Positions 1 through 7,877 of a stretch of DNA of 64,000 nt are shown in pieces. A program made the position numbers and the translations under genes. The notes under the pieces are model-generated. The model searched no databases and was not told where the DNA came from. It saw only the letters and a program-made list of their open reading frames with translations. The stretch covers positions 1-64,000 of the forward strand of contig CALUZS010000012.1 in the NCBI GenBank assembly GCA_944325355.1, given 5' to 3'. Numbering within the stretch: position 1 is the stretch's first letter; each line of letters begins with the position of its first letter. This DNA is from an uncultured Parabacteroides sp. GTDB lineage: Bacteria > Bacteroidota > Bacteroidia > Bacteroidales > Tannerellaceae.

Positions 1-67
1 AAGCACGACTGAAACCCTTGTAACTCAATTCTATCACTATTTCTTTCCGCATTTCACTTTTTTGTAG

Positions 68-75
68 TAACTTTG
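68..75 (+). promoter_or_regulatory. Promoter -7 element of the DUF2027/Smr gene
   Basis: TAACTTTG matches the Bacteroidota -7 consensus TAnnTTTG. It ends 29 bases before the ATG at 105, and a TTTC that could serve as a weak -33 element lies about 20 bases upstream. It overlaps the GTG at 75, so that codon cannot be the start. Confidence 0.7.
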
Positions 76-104
76 TGCCGCAAAGGAACAAACATCATAA
101 CAAT

Positions 105-1172
105 ATGGCAATAAAAATAGGAGACAAAATACGCTTCCTGAACAGTGTTGGAGGAGGTATCGTCACAAAATTCCAAGGAAAAGACCAAGTCCTCGTGGAA
201 GACGAAGACGGTTTTGAGATTCCGGCTTTCATCCGCGAATGCGTGGTTATTGAAGAAAATAAAATGCAAGTCCACAGCAAAAACCAGCCAAAAGCGAATT
301 TGCAAGAAAACTTGACGAAAGCACAAGAAAATACTTCAAAAGAAAAGGAGGAAATTACCATTACAGAGACACCAGAAGGTGAACGCCTGAATATTGCTGT
401 AGCATACCTGCCACTTGACCCAAAAGCTTTGCAACAATCGGCTTACGAAGCCTATTTCATCAACGACAGCAACTATTTCCTATTTTACAACTACATGAGC
501 CGGCAAGGGAACAGTTGGTTCAGCCGCTCTAACGGAGTGATAGAACCGAACACAAAAATTTTCATGGAAGAATTTTCAAAAGAGGATTTGAATAATTTGG
601 AACGTATCTGCGTACAACTGATTGCTTTCAAAAAAGACAAACCCTATTCCCTGAAAAATGCCATTTCCGTTGAAATGCGCGTCGACACCGTAAAATTCTA
701 CAAACTGCACTGTTTCATGGAAAACGACTATTTTGATGAAGGGGCGCTGATATACCCGGTCGTAAAAGCCGACATTCCGGAAAAACAGATGTTGGTATCT
801 GCAACAGAACTACAAGAAGCCATGCAGCAAAAGGTCCGGGAAAACCGTCATATTCCCCAACCAATTGTCCGGAAAAAAGAGAACAACAGCGCAATTCTGG
901 AGGTAGACCTGCATATCCATGAGTTACTTGACAACACTAACGGGCTAAGCAACTCGGACATGTTAAATTACCAGCTAGACAAATTCAGAGAAGTGCTGGA
1001 ACAATACGCGGGGCACAAAGGACAGAAAATCGTATTCATCCACGGGAAAGGAGATGGCGTATTACGGAAAGCCATCGAAAAGGAACTGAAAACCAAATAT
1101 AAAAAATACTACTTCCAGGATGCTTCTTTCCGAGAATACGGCTTCGGAGCGACAATGGTAACCATCCATTGA
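105..1172 (+). CDS. DUF2027 domain protein with C-terminal Smr domain
   Basis: A 355-aa cytoplasmic protein. The N-terminal part (MAIKIGDKIRFLN...) matches the DUF2027 type found in Bacteroidota, with a small SH3-like start followed by a charged Lys/Glu/Gln linker at about residues 55-95 and a beta-rich middle domain. The last 80 residues form an Smr domain: EVDLHIHELL near residue 275 gives the LDxH-like motif, and HGKGDGVLRKAI gives the HGxGxGxLR motif. Smr domains are known as nucleases acting on branched DNA or on mRNA in stalled-ribosome rescue; which applies here is unknown. The start at 105 was preferred over the GTG at 75 because that GTG lies in the promoter. The CYTH gene follows 107 bases later on the same strand. 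Confidence 0.9.
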   Translation: MAIKIGDKIRFLNSVGGGIVTKFQGKDQVLVEDEDGFEIPAFIRECVVIEENKMQVHSKNQPKANLQENLTKAQENTSKEKEEITITETPEGERLNIAVAYLPLDPKALQQSAYEAYFINDSNYFLFYNYMSRQGNSWFSRSNGVIEPNTKIFMEEFSKEDLNNLERICVQLIAFKKDKPYSLKNAISVEMRVDTVKFYKLHCFMENDYFDEGALIYPVVKADIPEKQMLVSATELQEAMQQKVRENRHIPQPIVRKKENNSAILEVDLHIHELLDNTNGLSNSDMLNYQLDKFREVLEQYAGHKGQKIVFIHGKGDGVLRKAIEKELKTKYKKYYFQDASFREYGFGATMVTIH

Positions 1173-1279
1173 AAAAAACGGGATATTCAGAAAAAGATAT
1201 TCCGGTTTTCCGAAAAAATCCGGAATATTCTTTTCTGGAACTGCACAGAACTTTTTTGATAAAACAGGGTAATAAAATC

Positions 1280-1765
1280 ATGGCTATAGAAATTGAACGA
1301 AAATTCCTTGTAAAAGGAGACTTTTCTGCAGAGGTATACAACACAACTCGCATTATGCAAGGTTATATCTGCACAGACCCGGAAAGAAATGTCAGAATAA
1401 GAATCCGGGGAAAGAAAGGATTCCTTACTATCAAAGGGAAATCAGACAATGAAGGATTGAGCCGTTTTGAATTTGAAAAAGAAATAACTTTACCGGAAGC
1501 TGAAATGTTATTAAAACTCTGCAAGCCTGGTGTTATAGACAAGGAACGGAATCTAATCCGTTTCGACGGACATATCTGGGAGGTAGACGTTTTTCATGGA
1601 GCTAATGAAGGACTAATTCTCGCGGAAATCGAATTACAATCGAAAACGGAAACATTCACATTACCCGAATGGATAGGCAAAGAGGTTACCGGCGACTTAC
1701 GTTTTTACAACTCCATGCTGGCAAAACATCCTTACTCCACATGGGGAAAAAAGGAAGATAGCTAA
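1280..1765 (+). CDS. CYTH domain protein (triphosphate tunnel metalloenzyme)
   Basis: A 161-aa protein, the usual length for single-domain bacterial CYTH proteins. It begins MAIEIERKFLV, which carries the ExExK motif (E-I-E-R-K) that binds metal and triphosphate at the mouth of the beta tunnel. Further alternating charged strands (RNVRIRIRGKKGFLTIKG, SRFEFEKEI, WEVDVFHG, LILAEIEL) fit the tunnel wall. Family members hydrolyse inorganic triphosphate or related substrates; the real substrate cannot be read from sequence. The open frame extends back to 1169, but the motif-bearing start at 1280 is the family start. A strong hairpin follows directly. Confidence 0.88.
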   Translation: MAIEIERKFLVKGDFSAEVYNTTRIMQGYICTDPERNVRIRIRGKKGFLTIKGKSDNEGLSRFEFEKEITLPEAEMLLKLCKPGVIDKERNLIRFDGHIWEVDVFHGANEGLILAEIELQSKTETFTLPEWIGKEVTGDLRFYNSMLAKHPYSTWGKKEDS

Positions 1766-1770
1766 AACAC

Positions 1771-1815
1771 AGAGAGGTGGAAGTTCGCACTTCCACCTCT
1801 CTAATATTTCTTTTT
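1771..1815 (+). terminator. Bidirectional intrinsic terminator
   Basis: A perfect 13-bp stem (AGAGAGGTGGAAG / CTTCCACCTCTCT, 1771-1783 with 1790-1802), a 6-base loop, then a T-rich stretch. It sits between the CYTH gene and the convergent zeta-partner gene and can serve both. Confidence 0.9.
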
Positions 1816-1823
1816 AATTAAAC

Positions 1824-1994
1824 TTACAATGAATAATCATCCAAATCTGCCGCTTTCACGCGGAAAATATATCCATTCTTAGAAAAAACCAACTCACCGT
1901 TTTCTTTTTTCTTTTCATTGACGAGTCTTTGAAAAGCAAGGTTCGCCCCTTTTACTACATTTTCTTCAAATTCTCTGACTTCTTGTTCACTCAT
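1824..1994 (-). CDS. Small protein paired with the zeta-like kinase (56 aa)
   Basis: A 56-aa acidic/basic protein (MSEQEVREFEENVVKG...) with a predicted helical N-terminal half and a short C-terminal part FSKNGYIFRVKAADL. Its ATG lies within the last codons of the kinase gene: the two overlap by 8 bases (ATGAGTGA), a classic sign of translational coupling. I do not recognise a named family. Position and size suggest a partner or antidote for the kinase, but in canonical epsilon-zeta pairs the antitoxin precedes the toxin, so this is inference only. The reading frame also stays open upstream to 2096, but that part overlaps the kinase. Confidence 0.72.
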   Translation of the reverse strand: MSEQEVREFEENVVKGANLAFQRLVNEKKKENGELVFSKNGYIFRVKAADLDDYSL

Positions 1995-2562
1995 GATGCT
2001 CAAGTTTAGTAAAAATTCGTTCGTTATAAATCTGCTTCTTCTCGTTTTTAAATCCTTTGGCAATAATTTCCATCGGAGACATTGAGTTATCTGCAATCAT
2101 CCAATAATCACTGATTGGAATATACAGTTCAAAAAGATTATGAATCCCGGCCTCATAACGGCGGCGGATGGTCGATTCCGGAATATTATGCCCTCCGGCA
2201 GCCACACGCATCTTTACCCGCTCAATTGCCAAATCCGGCGTATTGAGCCAAAAATAAAGCAGCGTTACAAAATAGCCCTCTTTTTGAGCTTCCTTAATCA
2301 AATGAGTTATCGAACGCGTAGCAAGCGTAGTTTCCATCGCAAAAGTCTCTTTTGCTGCGATAAGTTCCTTTATGCGCTTATACATAATCCGGCTTGCTTC
2401 AATCGCTACCGCAACGCTATCAGCATTAAAAGGAGATAGACCTTTAGCTATCTCATCGGAATTAACGAACTCCTTACATTTGAGCATTTCCGGCAAGATT
2501 GTGAACGAAGCAGTCGTCTTCCCTGCTCCATTGCATCCCGATATTATGTACAAATATGGCAC
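1987..2562 (-). CDS. Zeta-toxin-like P-loop kinase / predicted ATPase (COG4185 type)
   Basis: About 191 aa from a GTG at 2562, giving MPYLYIISGCNGAGKTT, the usual beginning for this family. Walker A is GCNGAGKTT at residues 9-17; AMETTLATRS and the basic ERVKMRVAAGGHNIP segment resemble the substrate and phosphate-binding parts of zeta/UDP-N-acetylglucosamine kinases. Canonical zeta toxins phosphorylate UDP-GlcNAc and block peptidoglycan synthesis; members of this shorter group are mostly untested. The frame extends to a TTG at 2595, but a promoter element at 2584-2591 would then lie inside the gene. It overlaps the 56-aa downstream gene by 8 bases. A toxin role is plausible, not shown. Confidence 0.82.
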   Translation of the reverse strand: MPYLYIISGCNGAGKTTASFTILPEMLKCKEFVNSDEIAKGLSPFNADSVAVAIEASRIMYKRIKELIAAKETFAMETTLATRSITHLIKEAQKEGYFVTLLYFWLNTPDLAIERVKMRVAAGGHNIPESTIRRRYEAGIHNLFELYIPISDYWMIADNSMSPMEIIAKGFKNEKKQIYNERIFTKLEHHE

Positions 2563-2583
2563 TTTCGTACTACTTGTTGGGGA

Positions 2584-2591
2584 CAAATGTA
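2584..2591 (-). promoter_or_regulatory. Promoter -7 element of the zeta-like kinase operon
   Basis: On the minus strand this reads TACATTTG, a perfect TAnnTTTG match. Transcription would start near 2577, leaving a leader of about 15 bases to the GTG at 2562; this decides the start codon. Confidence 0.6.
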
Positions 2592-2616
2592 ACAATAAGT
2601 TTCATATATCCGATAG

Positions 2617-2653
2617 TTTTTTTACACAAAAACGCCATTTTTGTGTAAAAAAA
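2617..2653. repeat. Perfect 16-bp AT-rich palindrome between folE and the kinase gene
   Basis: Arms TTTTTTTACACAAAAA (2617-2632) and TTTTTGTGTAAAAAAA (2638-2653) are exact reverse complements around a 5-base loop. It lies downstream of folE and just upstream of the kinase promoter. It may be the folE terminator (T-rich arm on both strands) or an operator for the kinase pair. Confidence 0.75.
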
Positions 2654-2770
2654 CGTTTTAAACCGTCGGAAGTTCCTCTGAAAAAAATGCGATTTGTAAG
2701 TTTTCCCTTCCGTTTATCAAACAAAAAACAATCCGTCAAACCGGAGAAAGGAAGGATGCAAGAGTTTTTC

Positions 2771-3367
2771 TCAGTTCTTGCCTTTTATCAGGTTCATAAA
2801 TTCCTCACGCGTTTTCGCCTGCTGGAAAAAACCTGTGAAATCGGAAGTTGTTGTCAGCGAGTTCTGCTTTTCCACGCCCCGCATCTGCATGCACATATGT
2901 TGGGCTTCAATGACAACCATGACGCCTAACGGATCCAATGTTTTTTGGATGCACTCTTTTATCTGCATCGTCAAACGCTCCTGTATTTGCAAACGGCGGG
3001 CAAAAATATCCACGACACGGGGGATTTTACTCAACCCCGTAATATAATGTTTAGGTATATAGGCTACATGCGCCTTGCCGAAGAATGGCAGTAAATGATG
3101 CTCGCACAAAGAGAAGAAATCGATATCCTTAACAATGACCATCTGCTTATAATCCTCTTCTTGAAACATTGCAGAACGCAATACGGCTTCCGGATCTTCC
3201 GAATAGCCTTTCGTCAGGAACTGCATGGCTTTTGCAACACGTTCCGGCGTTTTCAACAATCCTTCGCGGGAAGAATCTTCTCCCAATAAATCCAATATCT
3301 CTTTATAATGTCCGGAAAGGAGTTCCCTGTTTCTATTCTTTTGCGCTTCGTCCACTATCATCCTCAT
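2771..3367 (-). CDS. folE: GTP cyclohydrolase I
   Basis: A 198-aa FolE, normal length. It converts GTP to 7,8-dihydroneopterin triphosphate and formate, the first step of tetrahydrofolate synthesis, as a cytoplasmic homodecamer. Visible motifs are [18 protein letters not shown] (zinc Cys and active-site His), [17 protein letters not shown], and the second zinc ligand region [11 protein letters not shown]. The SPOR gene ends 19 bases upstream on the same strand, so the two are probably cotranscribed. thyA-folA, which depend on folate, lie 17 kb away. Identification is secure. Confidence 0.97.
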   Translation of the reverse strand: MRMIVDEAQKNRNRELLSGHYKEILDLLGEDSSREGLLKTPERVAKAMQFLTKGYSEDPEAVLRSAMFQEEDYKQMVIVKDIDFFSLCEHHLLPFFGKAHVAYIPKHYITGLSKIPRVVDIFARRLQIQERLTMQIKECIQKTLDPLGVMVVIEAQHMCMQMRGVEKQNSLTTTSDFTGFFQQAKTREEFMNLIKGKN

Positions 3368-3386
3368 TCAGTTAATCAGCACCGGA

Positions 3387-3893
3387 CTATTCATCCAAAG
3401 GAATTTTTATCTCTTCTTTCACAATATACATCTCCTTTGCATATGCAGGAAAGGCATCCATCAATTGGCGCATCATGTGGTATGCCTCCTCGTGGGAAAG
3501 AAAATCTCCTACACGCAATTTCCAAAAAGGAGCATTGTATGTCACATACGTCGGAACTTCAGGGAACAGTTCTTTTATCTCCTTTTCCTTGGCAAAGGCT
3601 TCCTCTTTCGAAGCACGCTGGTTGTTCCCTGAAAACACTTGTGTCCGATAACCTTGTGCTCTCAAAAAAGCTTTCTCGTCTTCTATTTCAACATTTGCTC
3701 CGGTTTTGCGGCTGCCCACCAGCATCTTCAATTTTTCCGATTGCTTTACCGACACGGTTCCTTTTCCAGATTCCGGTTTTTCAAGTTTGTCGAAAATCGT
3801 CTCTCCCTTCCCTGGAACCGATTCCTGTGCAGAAACAGAAAAAAATCCACTTGCGACCAGCAACAGACTAATTACTCCTGAAATCCTTTTCAT
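3387..3893 (-). CDS. SPOR domain protein, secreted
   Basis: A 168-aa protein with a signal peptide (MKRISGVISLLLVASGFFSVSA, cleavage near residue 22) and a C-terminal SPOR domain (about residues 85-160: FLRAQGYRTQVFSGNN ... FWKLRVGDFLSHEEA). SPOR domains bind denuded glycan strands of peptidoglycan, often at the division site. The ATG at 3893 is preferred over the TTG at 3899. It stands between tpiA and folE; a hairpin separates it from tpiA. Confidence 0.88.
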   Translation of the reverse strand: MKRISGVISLLLVASGFFSVSAQESVPGKGETIFDKLEKPESGKGTVSVKQSEKLKMLVGSRKTGANVEIEDEKAFLRAQGYRTQVFSGNNQRASKEEAFAKEKEIKELFPEVPTYVTYNAPFWKLRVGDFLSHEEAYHMMRQLMDAFPAYAKEMYIVKEEIKIPLDE

Positions 3894-3908
3894 ATACAAC
3901 AGAGGAAT

Positions 3909-3942
3909 ATCCAGTCAGGGCCTAAACATCTCCTGACTGGAT
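3909..3942 (-). terminator. Hairpin downstream of tpiA
   Basis: ATCCAGTCAGG (3909-3919) pairs exactly with CCTGACTGGAT (3932-3942), 11 bp with a 12-base loop. It follows the tpiA stop by 16 bases on the minus strand. The T tract on this strand is short (TTCCTCT), so termination may be partial. Confidence 0.7.
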
Positions 3943-3957
3943 TTATTTAAATTAAAC

Positions 3958-4719
3958 TTATTTATCAAAAGCTTCGATGATTGGCATGAACTTCTCTACC
4001 GACAAAGAAGCACCACCAATTAAACCACCGTCAACATTCGGCTTTGCAAACAATTCCTTTGCATTTCCACCATTGCAGCTTCCACCATAAAGGATTGTAC
4101 AGTTATCAGCTACCTCCGACCCGTATTTTGCAGCCAAAGTAGCACGGATATGAGCGTGGATTTCTTCTGCTTGCTCAGCTGTAGCGGTTTTTCCTGTACC
4201 GATAGCCCAAACAGGCTCATAAGCCAGGATTATTTTACCGAAATCTTCAGCAGAGAGATCAAACAAAGACTCTTTCACCTGAGCATCAACAACCTCAAAA
4301 TGCTTTCCGGCTTCGCGTTCTTCCAAAACTTCACCGATACAGAAAATAGGAGTCAATCCGTTAGCCAAAGCCAACTCTACCTTAGTTTTCAAGATAGCCG
4401 GAGTCTCATGATAATAAGCCCGACGTTCAGAATGACCTAAAATAACATATTTAGCGCCGGTAGAAGCAACCATTGCCGCAGATACTTCACCTGTAAAAGC
4501 TCCTTTTTCCTTATCTGCGCAATTCTCCGCAGCCACACCGATTTTATTTGTATCAATAGCAGCAGCAACACTTGCCAAATGAGTAAACGGCGTTCCGATA
4601 ATTACATCGCAATTCAGCGTTTTATTCTTCAAAGCTTCGTCCAAACCTTTAGCCAAAGCCAAACCTTCAGGAAGCGTTGTGTTCATCTTCCAGTTTCCTG
4701 CTACAATATTCTTTCTCAT
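3958..4719 (-). CDS. tpiA: Triosephosphate isomerase
   Basis: A 253-aa TIM-barrel enzyme interconverting dihydroxyacetone phosphate and glyceraldehyde 3-phosphate in glycolysis. The N-terminal NWKMN (substrate-binding Asn/Lys), the catalytic His in ILGHSERR, the catalytic Glu in [13 protein letters not shown] with the following flexible loop 6, and the phosphate-binding YGGSCNGGN are all present. It follows the DoxX/redoxin gene by 21 bases and is probably in one operon with it and DUF1599. Confidence 0.98.
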   Translation of the reverse strand: MRKNIVAGNWKMNTTLPEGLALAKGLDEALKNKTLNCDVIIGTPFTHLASVAAAIDTNKIGVAAENCADKEKGAFTGEVSAAMVASTGAKYVILGHSERRAYYHETPAILKTKVELALANGLTPIFCIGEVLEEREAGKHFEVVDAQVKESLFDLSAEDFGKIILAYEPVWAIGTGKTATAEQAEEIHAHIRATLAAKYGSEVADNCTILYGGSCNGGNAKELFAKPNVDGGLIGGASLSVEKFMPIIEAFDK

Positions 4720-4740
4720 AATTCTTAAATATTTAAATGT

Positions 4741-6021
4741 TTATAAATTCTTTTTCTCAACGACTCCCCGTTTTCTGTTACGGAAATAGTCATATATCCA
4801 AATGAGCAACAAAGTTACGGAAAAAGTAAATACATACATCAACGGGAACGACGATTCTACGCTCACACCAGCGGAATTATTTAAAAGAGCATCGAACACA
4901 CTTACCATATTGTCTTCACTTGGAATATCATTATAATGCCACTTTCCTAATATTTTCCCCTCTTTCAAAAGCACCAATCCTGGATTAGAGCGGATAATTG
5001 TCTTCAACAGCACATCATCGGCATTCAGGAATTCATATTCCGCCCCTGTATTATCATACCAATGCTGGATAGCTTCTTCATCTGAACAAGTAACGCCCCA
5101 AAACATCATCCCCCGGTCACGGGCATAATCGTAGACACTGTTAATTTCATCTATCTTGAAATCGTACGCATTCCTGAGGTCTGGAGAAATCAAGAGAAAG
5201 ACACCTTCATCGTTTTCCAAAATAGAAGAAGTTACATCTACCCCTTCTTTGTCGTATATATTAAATGAAGAGACCGGAGGAGTATAGCCCTTTTTCAACA
5301 ACACGTTATTTTCTTTTACAAATGTCCAAGTGCTGTCGGGAAGGCTGTCCAACGAAAATTCCTTCTCCACTCCATTTTTCTCATAAATAAAAGCGTACTT
5401 GTATTCATCTTGCGGAGCACCTTCCGGAATCTCCATCAGCTGCCGGATATTCGCTCCCACTTTGTAAGGACGGAAATCGATTACTGGCAGATGACTATAA
5501 TTCGCGTAAGCGAAGAACGAGCAGAAAATAAACGAAAAAACCGTTACAACCCAATAGGCCTTAAATGTATACCATGAAGAAAGCCGTGTATTGTAAAACA
5601 AAATGGCAACCGAAGCGATTAATAATACAACATTTTTATAAAAGGTCTGCCAATTGGTCAAAATAATCGCATCGCCAAAACAGCCGCAGTCGGAAACCGG
5701 ATCAAACAATGCCAGATACAAGGTAAGCACCGTCATCCCTGACATGAAAAGGAAAGTAAGAATAGCCGCATACTTCCTGTAAATACCAAAAAAGATACAG
5801 ATACCCAACGTGAACTCCAACGCAGAAAGATTAAACGAAAGCAATGTTGACAACGGTTTAAACACATCCAAACCGAAAGCTATCAGATAATCGTTGATTT
5901 TTATCGCACCCCCTACTGGATCTATGGCTTTTACTGTGCCTGAAAACACAAAGACAGAACCGATTAACAGCCGGCAAAACTCAACGCAGATTTTAATATA
6001 CAGTTCTTTATACTGCTTCAT
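4741..6021 (-). CDS. DoxX/MauE-like membrane protein with thioredoxin-fold tail (BT_3928 type)
   Basis: A 426-aa inner-membrane protein. Residues 1-170 hold four or five hydrophobic helices of the DoxX/MauE type, with DPVSDCGCFGDAI carrying the Cys-x-Cys pair typical of the MauE/VKOR-like group. Residues about 200-370 look like a soluble periplasmic thioredoxin-fold domain, though a CxxC active site is not visible. A last helix (MYVFTFSVTLLLIWIYDYF) and a basic tail end the protein. Known family names suggest a role in redox of the envelope, but no reaction is established. Its ATG directly abuts the DUF1599 stop (TAG ATG). Confidence 0.85.
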   Translation of the reverse strand: MKQYKELYIKICVEFCRLLIGSVFVFSGTVKAIDPVGGAIKINDYLIAFGLDVFKPLSTLLSFNLSALEFTLGICIFFGIYRKYAAILTFLFMSGMTVLTLYLALFDPVSDCGCFGDAIILTNWQTFYKNVVLLIASVAILFYNTRLSSWYTFKAYWVVTVFSFIFCSFFAYANYSHLPVIDFRPYKVGANIRQLMEIPEGAPQDEYKYAFIYEKNGVEKEFSLDSLPDSTWTFVKENNVLLKKGYTPPVSSFNIYDKEGVDVTSSILENDEGVFLLISPDLRNAYDFKIDEINSVYDYARDRGMMFWGVTCSDEEAIQHWYDNTGAEYEFLNADDVLLKTIIRSNPGLVLLKEGKILGKWHYNDIPSEDNMVSVFDALLNNSAGVSVESSFPLMYVFTFSVTLLLIWIYDYFRNRKRGVVEKKNL

Positions 6022-6564
6022 CTATTCTCCAAATTCCAGTTTGATAAGCCCAAACAAAGCATAATTAACCATATCTTTATAATTTGCATCAATACCTTCC
6101 GAGACCAATGTCTTGCCATGGTTACTCTCTATCTGCTTTGTCCTATAAAGTTTCATCAATATCAAATCCGTATATGAACTGATGCGCATGCCTCTCCATG
6201 CCTCATCATAATCATGGTTCTTGGCATACATCAGTTCTTTTGTCTCCTGCATATATTTATCATACAAAGCCAAAGCCTCTTCTGCAGATATATCGGTCGT
6301 ATCCGCAAAACCTTTATTCAATTGTATCAAGCCTATGATTCCATAATTCACGATCCCTACAAATTCCGGACGGATACCTTCGCTGACCATGCTGAACCCC
6401 TTAATTTCCAACGAACGGATGCGGTTTGCTTTTATAAATATTTGATCCGTCACAGACTGGGGGCGCATGATTCGCCAAGAAGGTCCGTAATCTTTCAGTT
6501 TCTTTTCAAACAACTCACGGCATTGAGCTATTACTTTTTCAAATTGTTCCTTTGTATCCGCCAT
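6022..6564 (-). CDS. DUF1599 domain protein
   Basis: A 180-aa cytoplasmic protein with two similar halves, seen in the repeated patterns KDYGPSWRIMRPQSVTDQI...RSLEIKG and HDYDEAWRGMRISSYTDLI...KQIESNHGK. This internal duplication is the DUF1599 signature; function is unknown, although the fold is thought to resemble nucleotide pyrophosphohydrolases. The start at 6564 (MADTKEQ) was chosen because a -7 element at 6584-6591 lies inside the longer frame that starts at 6594. First gene of the DUF1599 - DoxX - tpiA run. Confidence 0.9.
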   Translation of the reverse strand: MADTKEQFEKVIAQCRELFEKKLKDYGPSWRIMRPQSVTDQIFIKANRIRSLEIKGFSMVSEGIRPEFVGIVNYGIIGLIQLNKGFADTTDISAEEALALYDKYMQETKELMYAKNHDYDEAWRGMRISSYTDLILMKLYRTKQIESNHGKTLVSEGIDANYKDMVNYALFGLIKLEFGE

Positions 6565-6583
6565 ATTCCTAAATATATAAAGA

Positions 6584-6591
6584 CAAATATA
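6584..6591 (-). promoter_or_regulatory. Promoter -7 element of the DUF1599-DoxX-tpiA operon
   Basis: Reads TATATTTG on the minus strand, a perfect TAnnTTTG. It ends 19 bases before the chosen ATG. Confidence 0.65.
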
Positions 6592-6639
6592 CAAACATCT
6601 TTTCTCTTAAACACATATCCGGCAACAAGGTTCATACCG

Positions 6640-6684
6640 CATATTTAAAAAGGCATGGAACCCGGTTTTTCATTCCATGCCTTT
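6640..6684 (-). terminator. Intrinsic terminator of the M23 peptidase gene
   Basis: AAAGGCATGGAA (6649-6660) pairs exactly with TTCCATGCCTTT (6673-6684), a 12-bp stem and 12-base loop. On the minus strand it is followed by TTTAAATAT. The stem also has a T-rich flank on the plus strand. Confidence 0.85.
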
Positions 6685-6704
6685 CTATTTTTCCGCAAAC
6701 TTAC

Positions 6705-7685
6705 TTACTTTTTATAAGAGCCCGACGGTATCAATCGCAACGACTGACCTGGTCGGATTATCGTCTTCGTCGTTATACCATTCAATCGGCAAAGCTGGGA
6801 GACAGTCGTCCCGTATTTCTTGGCTATAACACTTAAATTATCGCCCGACCGGACACGATGGAACACAATATTCTGATCCGATGAAGTGTAAATATTGCTT
6901 TTCCGCCCTTTTATCTTTATGTTCCGGAATACATATTGCGGCTTTATCGGCTCGCAACGCTCAAAATCAATAATCTCCGCCGGATTTATCGCTTGACCAA
7001 GGAAGCGCGTCTCAAAATGGAGGTGCGGGCCTGTCGAACGTCCCGTATTCCCTCCCAAAGCAATGGCGTCACCGGCACGGACAATATCATTTTCATTTAC
7101 AAGGAAACGCGACAAATGCCCATAAACAGTTTCCAGCCCGTTTGGATGGCGTATTACCAAATAATAACCGTATCCACGACGTTCAAATTTACGGATACGC
7201 ACTTTTCCATCAAAAGCTGCGCGAACCGTATCACCAACCTGGAGTTTCAAATCAATTCCTTCATGCATCCTACGACGTCGAGGTCCATATTTTGAAGTCA
7301 CTTTCTTCATTGAATCAATAGGAAAGACAAATGAGATACAATTTACAACGAAAGAGTCTGGTAGATTGACTTTCTCTTTTCCTGTAAAAGGATTGACCCA
7401 CTTGTTATCCCAATTCGCCCCATACAGTTCATCTGCCGGATACAACAAATTCTCCTTTGCTTCCAAGGTCTGCTCCTCAAGTTTCATAATTTTCTGAAAT
7501 TCGATTGTCTTTTTAAAATCGACCCGATCAGCTATCAATTGAGAAACCTGTTCATCCATTTGCTTCTTGGTTTCATGAAGAATCTGCGATTTGTCATCTC
7601 CCTTTCTTTCAGAAGAAGCAGCATTCAAGGCAGAAGCAACAAGAAAAGAACTGGATAAGGTTAATAATAAAACTTTTATTTTCAT
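6705..7685 (-). CDS. M23 family endopeptidase with LysM domain
   Basis: A 326-aa secreted protein. A signal peptide (MKIKVLLLTLSSSFLVASALNA) leads into a helical region of about 80 residues, then a LytM/M23 domain with the zinc ligands in RRRMHEGIDL (HxxxD), YGHLS and GPHLHFETRF (HxH). Near the C terminus a LysM module (FHRVRSGDNLSVIAKKYGTT...RPGQSLRLI) binds peptidoglycan. All catalytic residues are present, so it is probably an active glycyl or cross-bridge endopeptidase in cell-wall remodelling. The ATG at 7685 is preferred to the TTG at 7697. Confidence 0.93.
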   Translation of the reverse strand: MKIKVLLLTLSSSFLVASALNAASSERKGDDKSQILHETKKQMDEQVSQLIADRVDFKKTIEFQKIMKLEEQTLEAKENLLYPADELYGANWDNKWVNPFTGKEKVNLPDSFVVNCISFVFPIDSMKKVTSKYGPRRRRMHEGIDLKLQVGDTVRAAFDGKVRIRKFERRGYGYYLVIRHPNGLETVYGHLSRFLVNENDIVRAGDAIALGGNTGRSTGPHLHFETRFLGQAINPAEIIDFERCEPIKPQYVFRNIKIKGRKSNIYTSSDQNIVFHRVRSGDNLSVIAKKYGTTVSQLCRLNGITTKTIIRPGQSLRLIPSGSYKK

Positions 7686-7877
7686 TCTTTCTTTCAAACT
7701 TTCCTAATCCGAATTGTTCACAAAAAATTATGCTCTAACCAGCATTCAACTTGCCAAAGTTCGCAAATTCAATTTTTCAAACCAAATTTTTAAATATATT
7801 TGTCTGTTGTAAACGTTATTAAATATGTATAACGACAAAAATTATCAAATAACAGAATTACAACATCTCCCGCTTTT

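Noticed and set aside
7704..7722. Possible Rex operator half-site (TTCACAA) upstream of the M23 gene
   Set aside because: Only one half of the TTGTGAAnnnnTTCACAA pattern is present.
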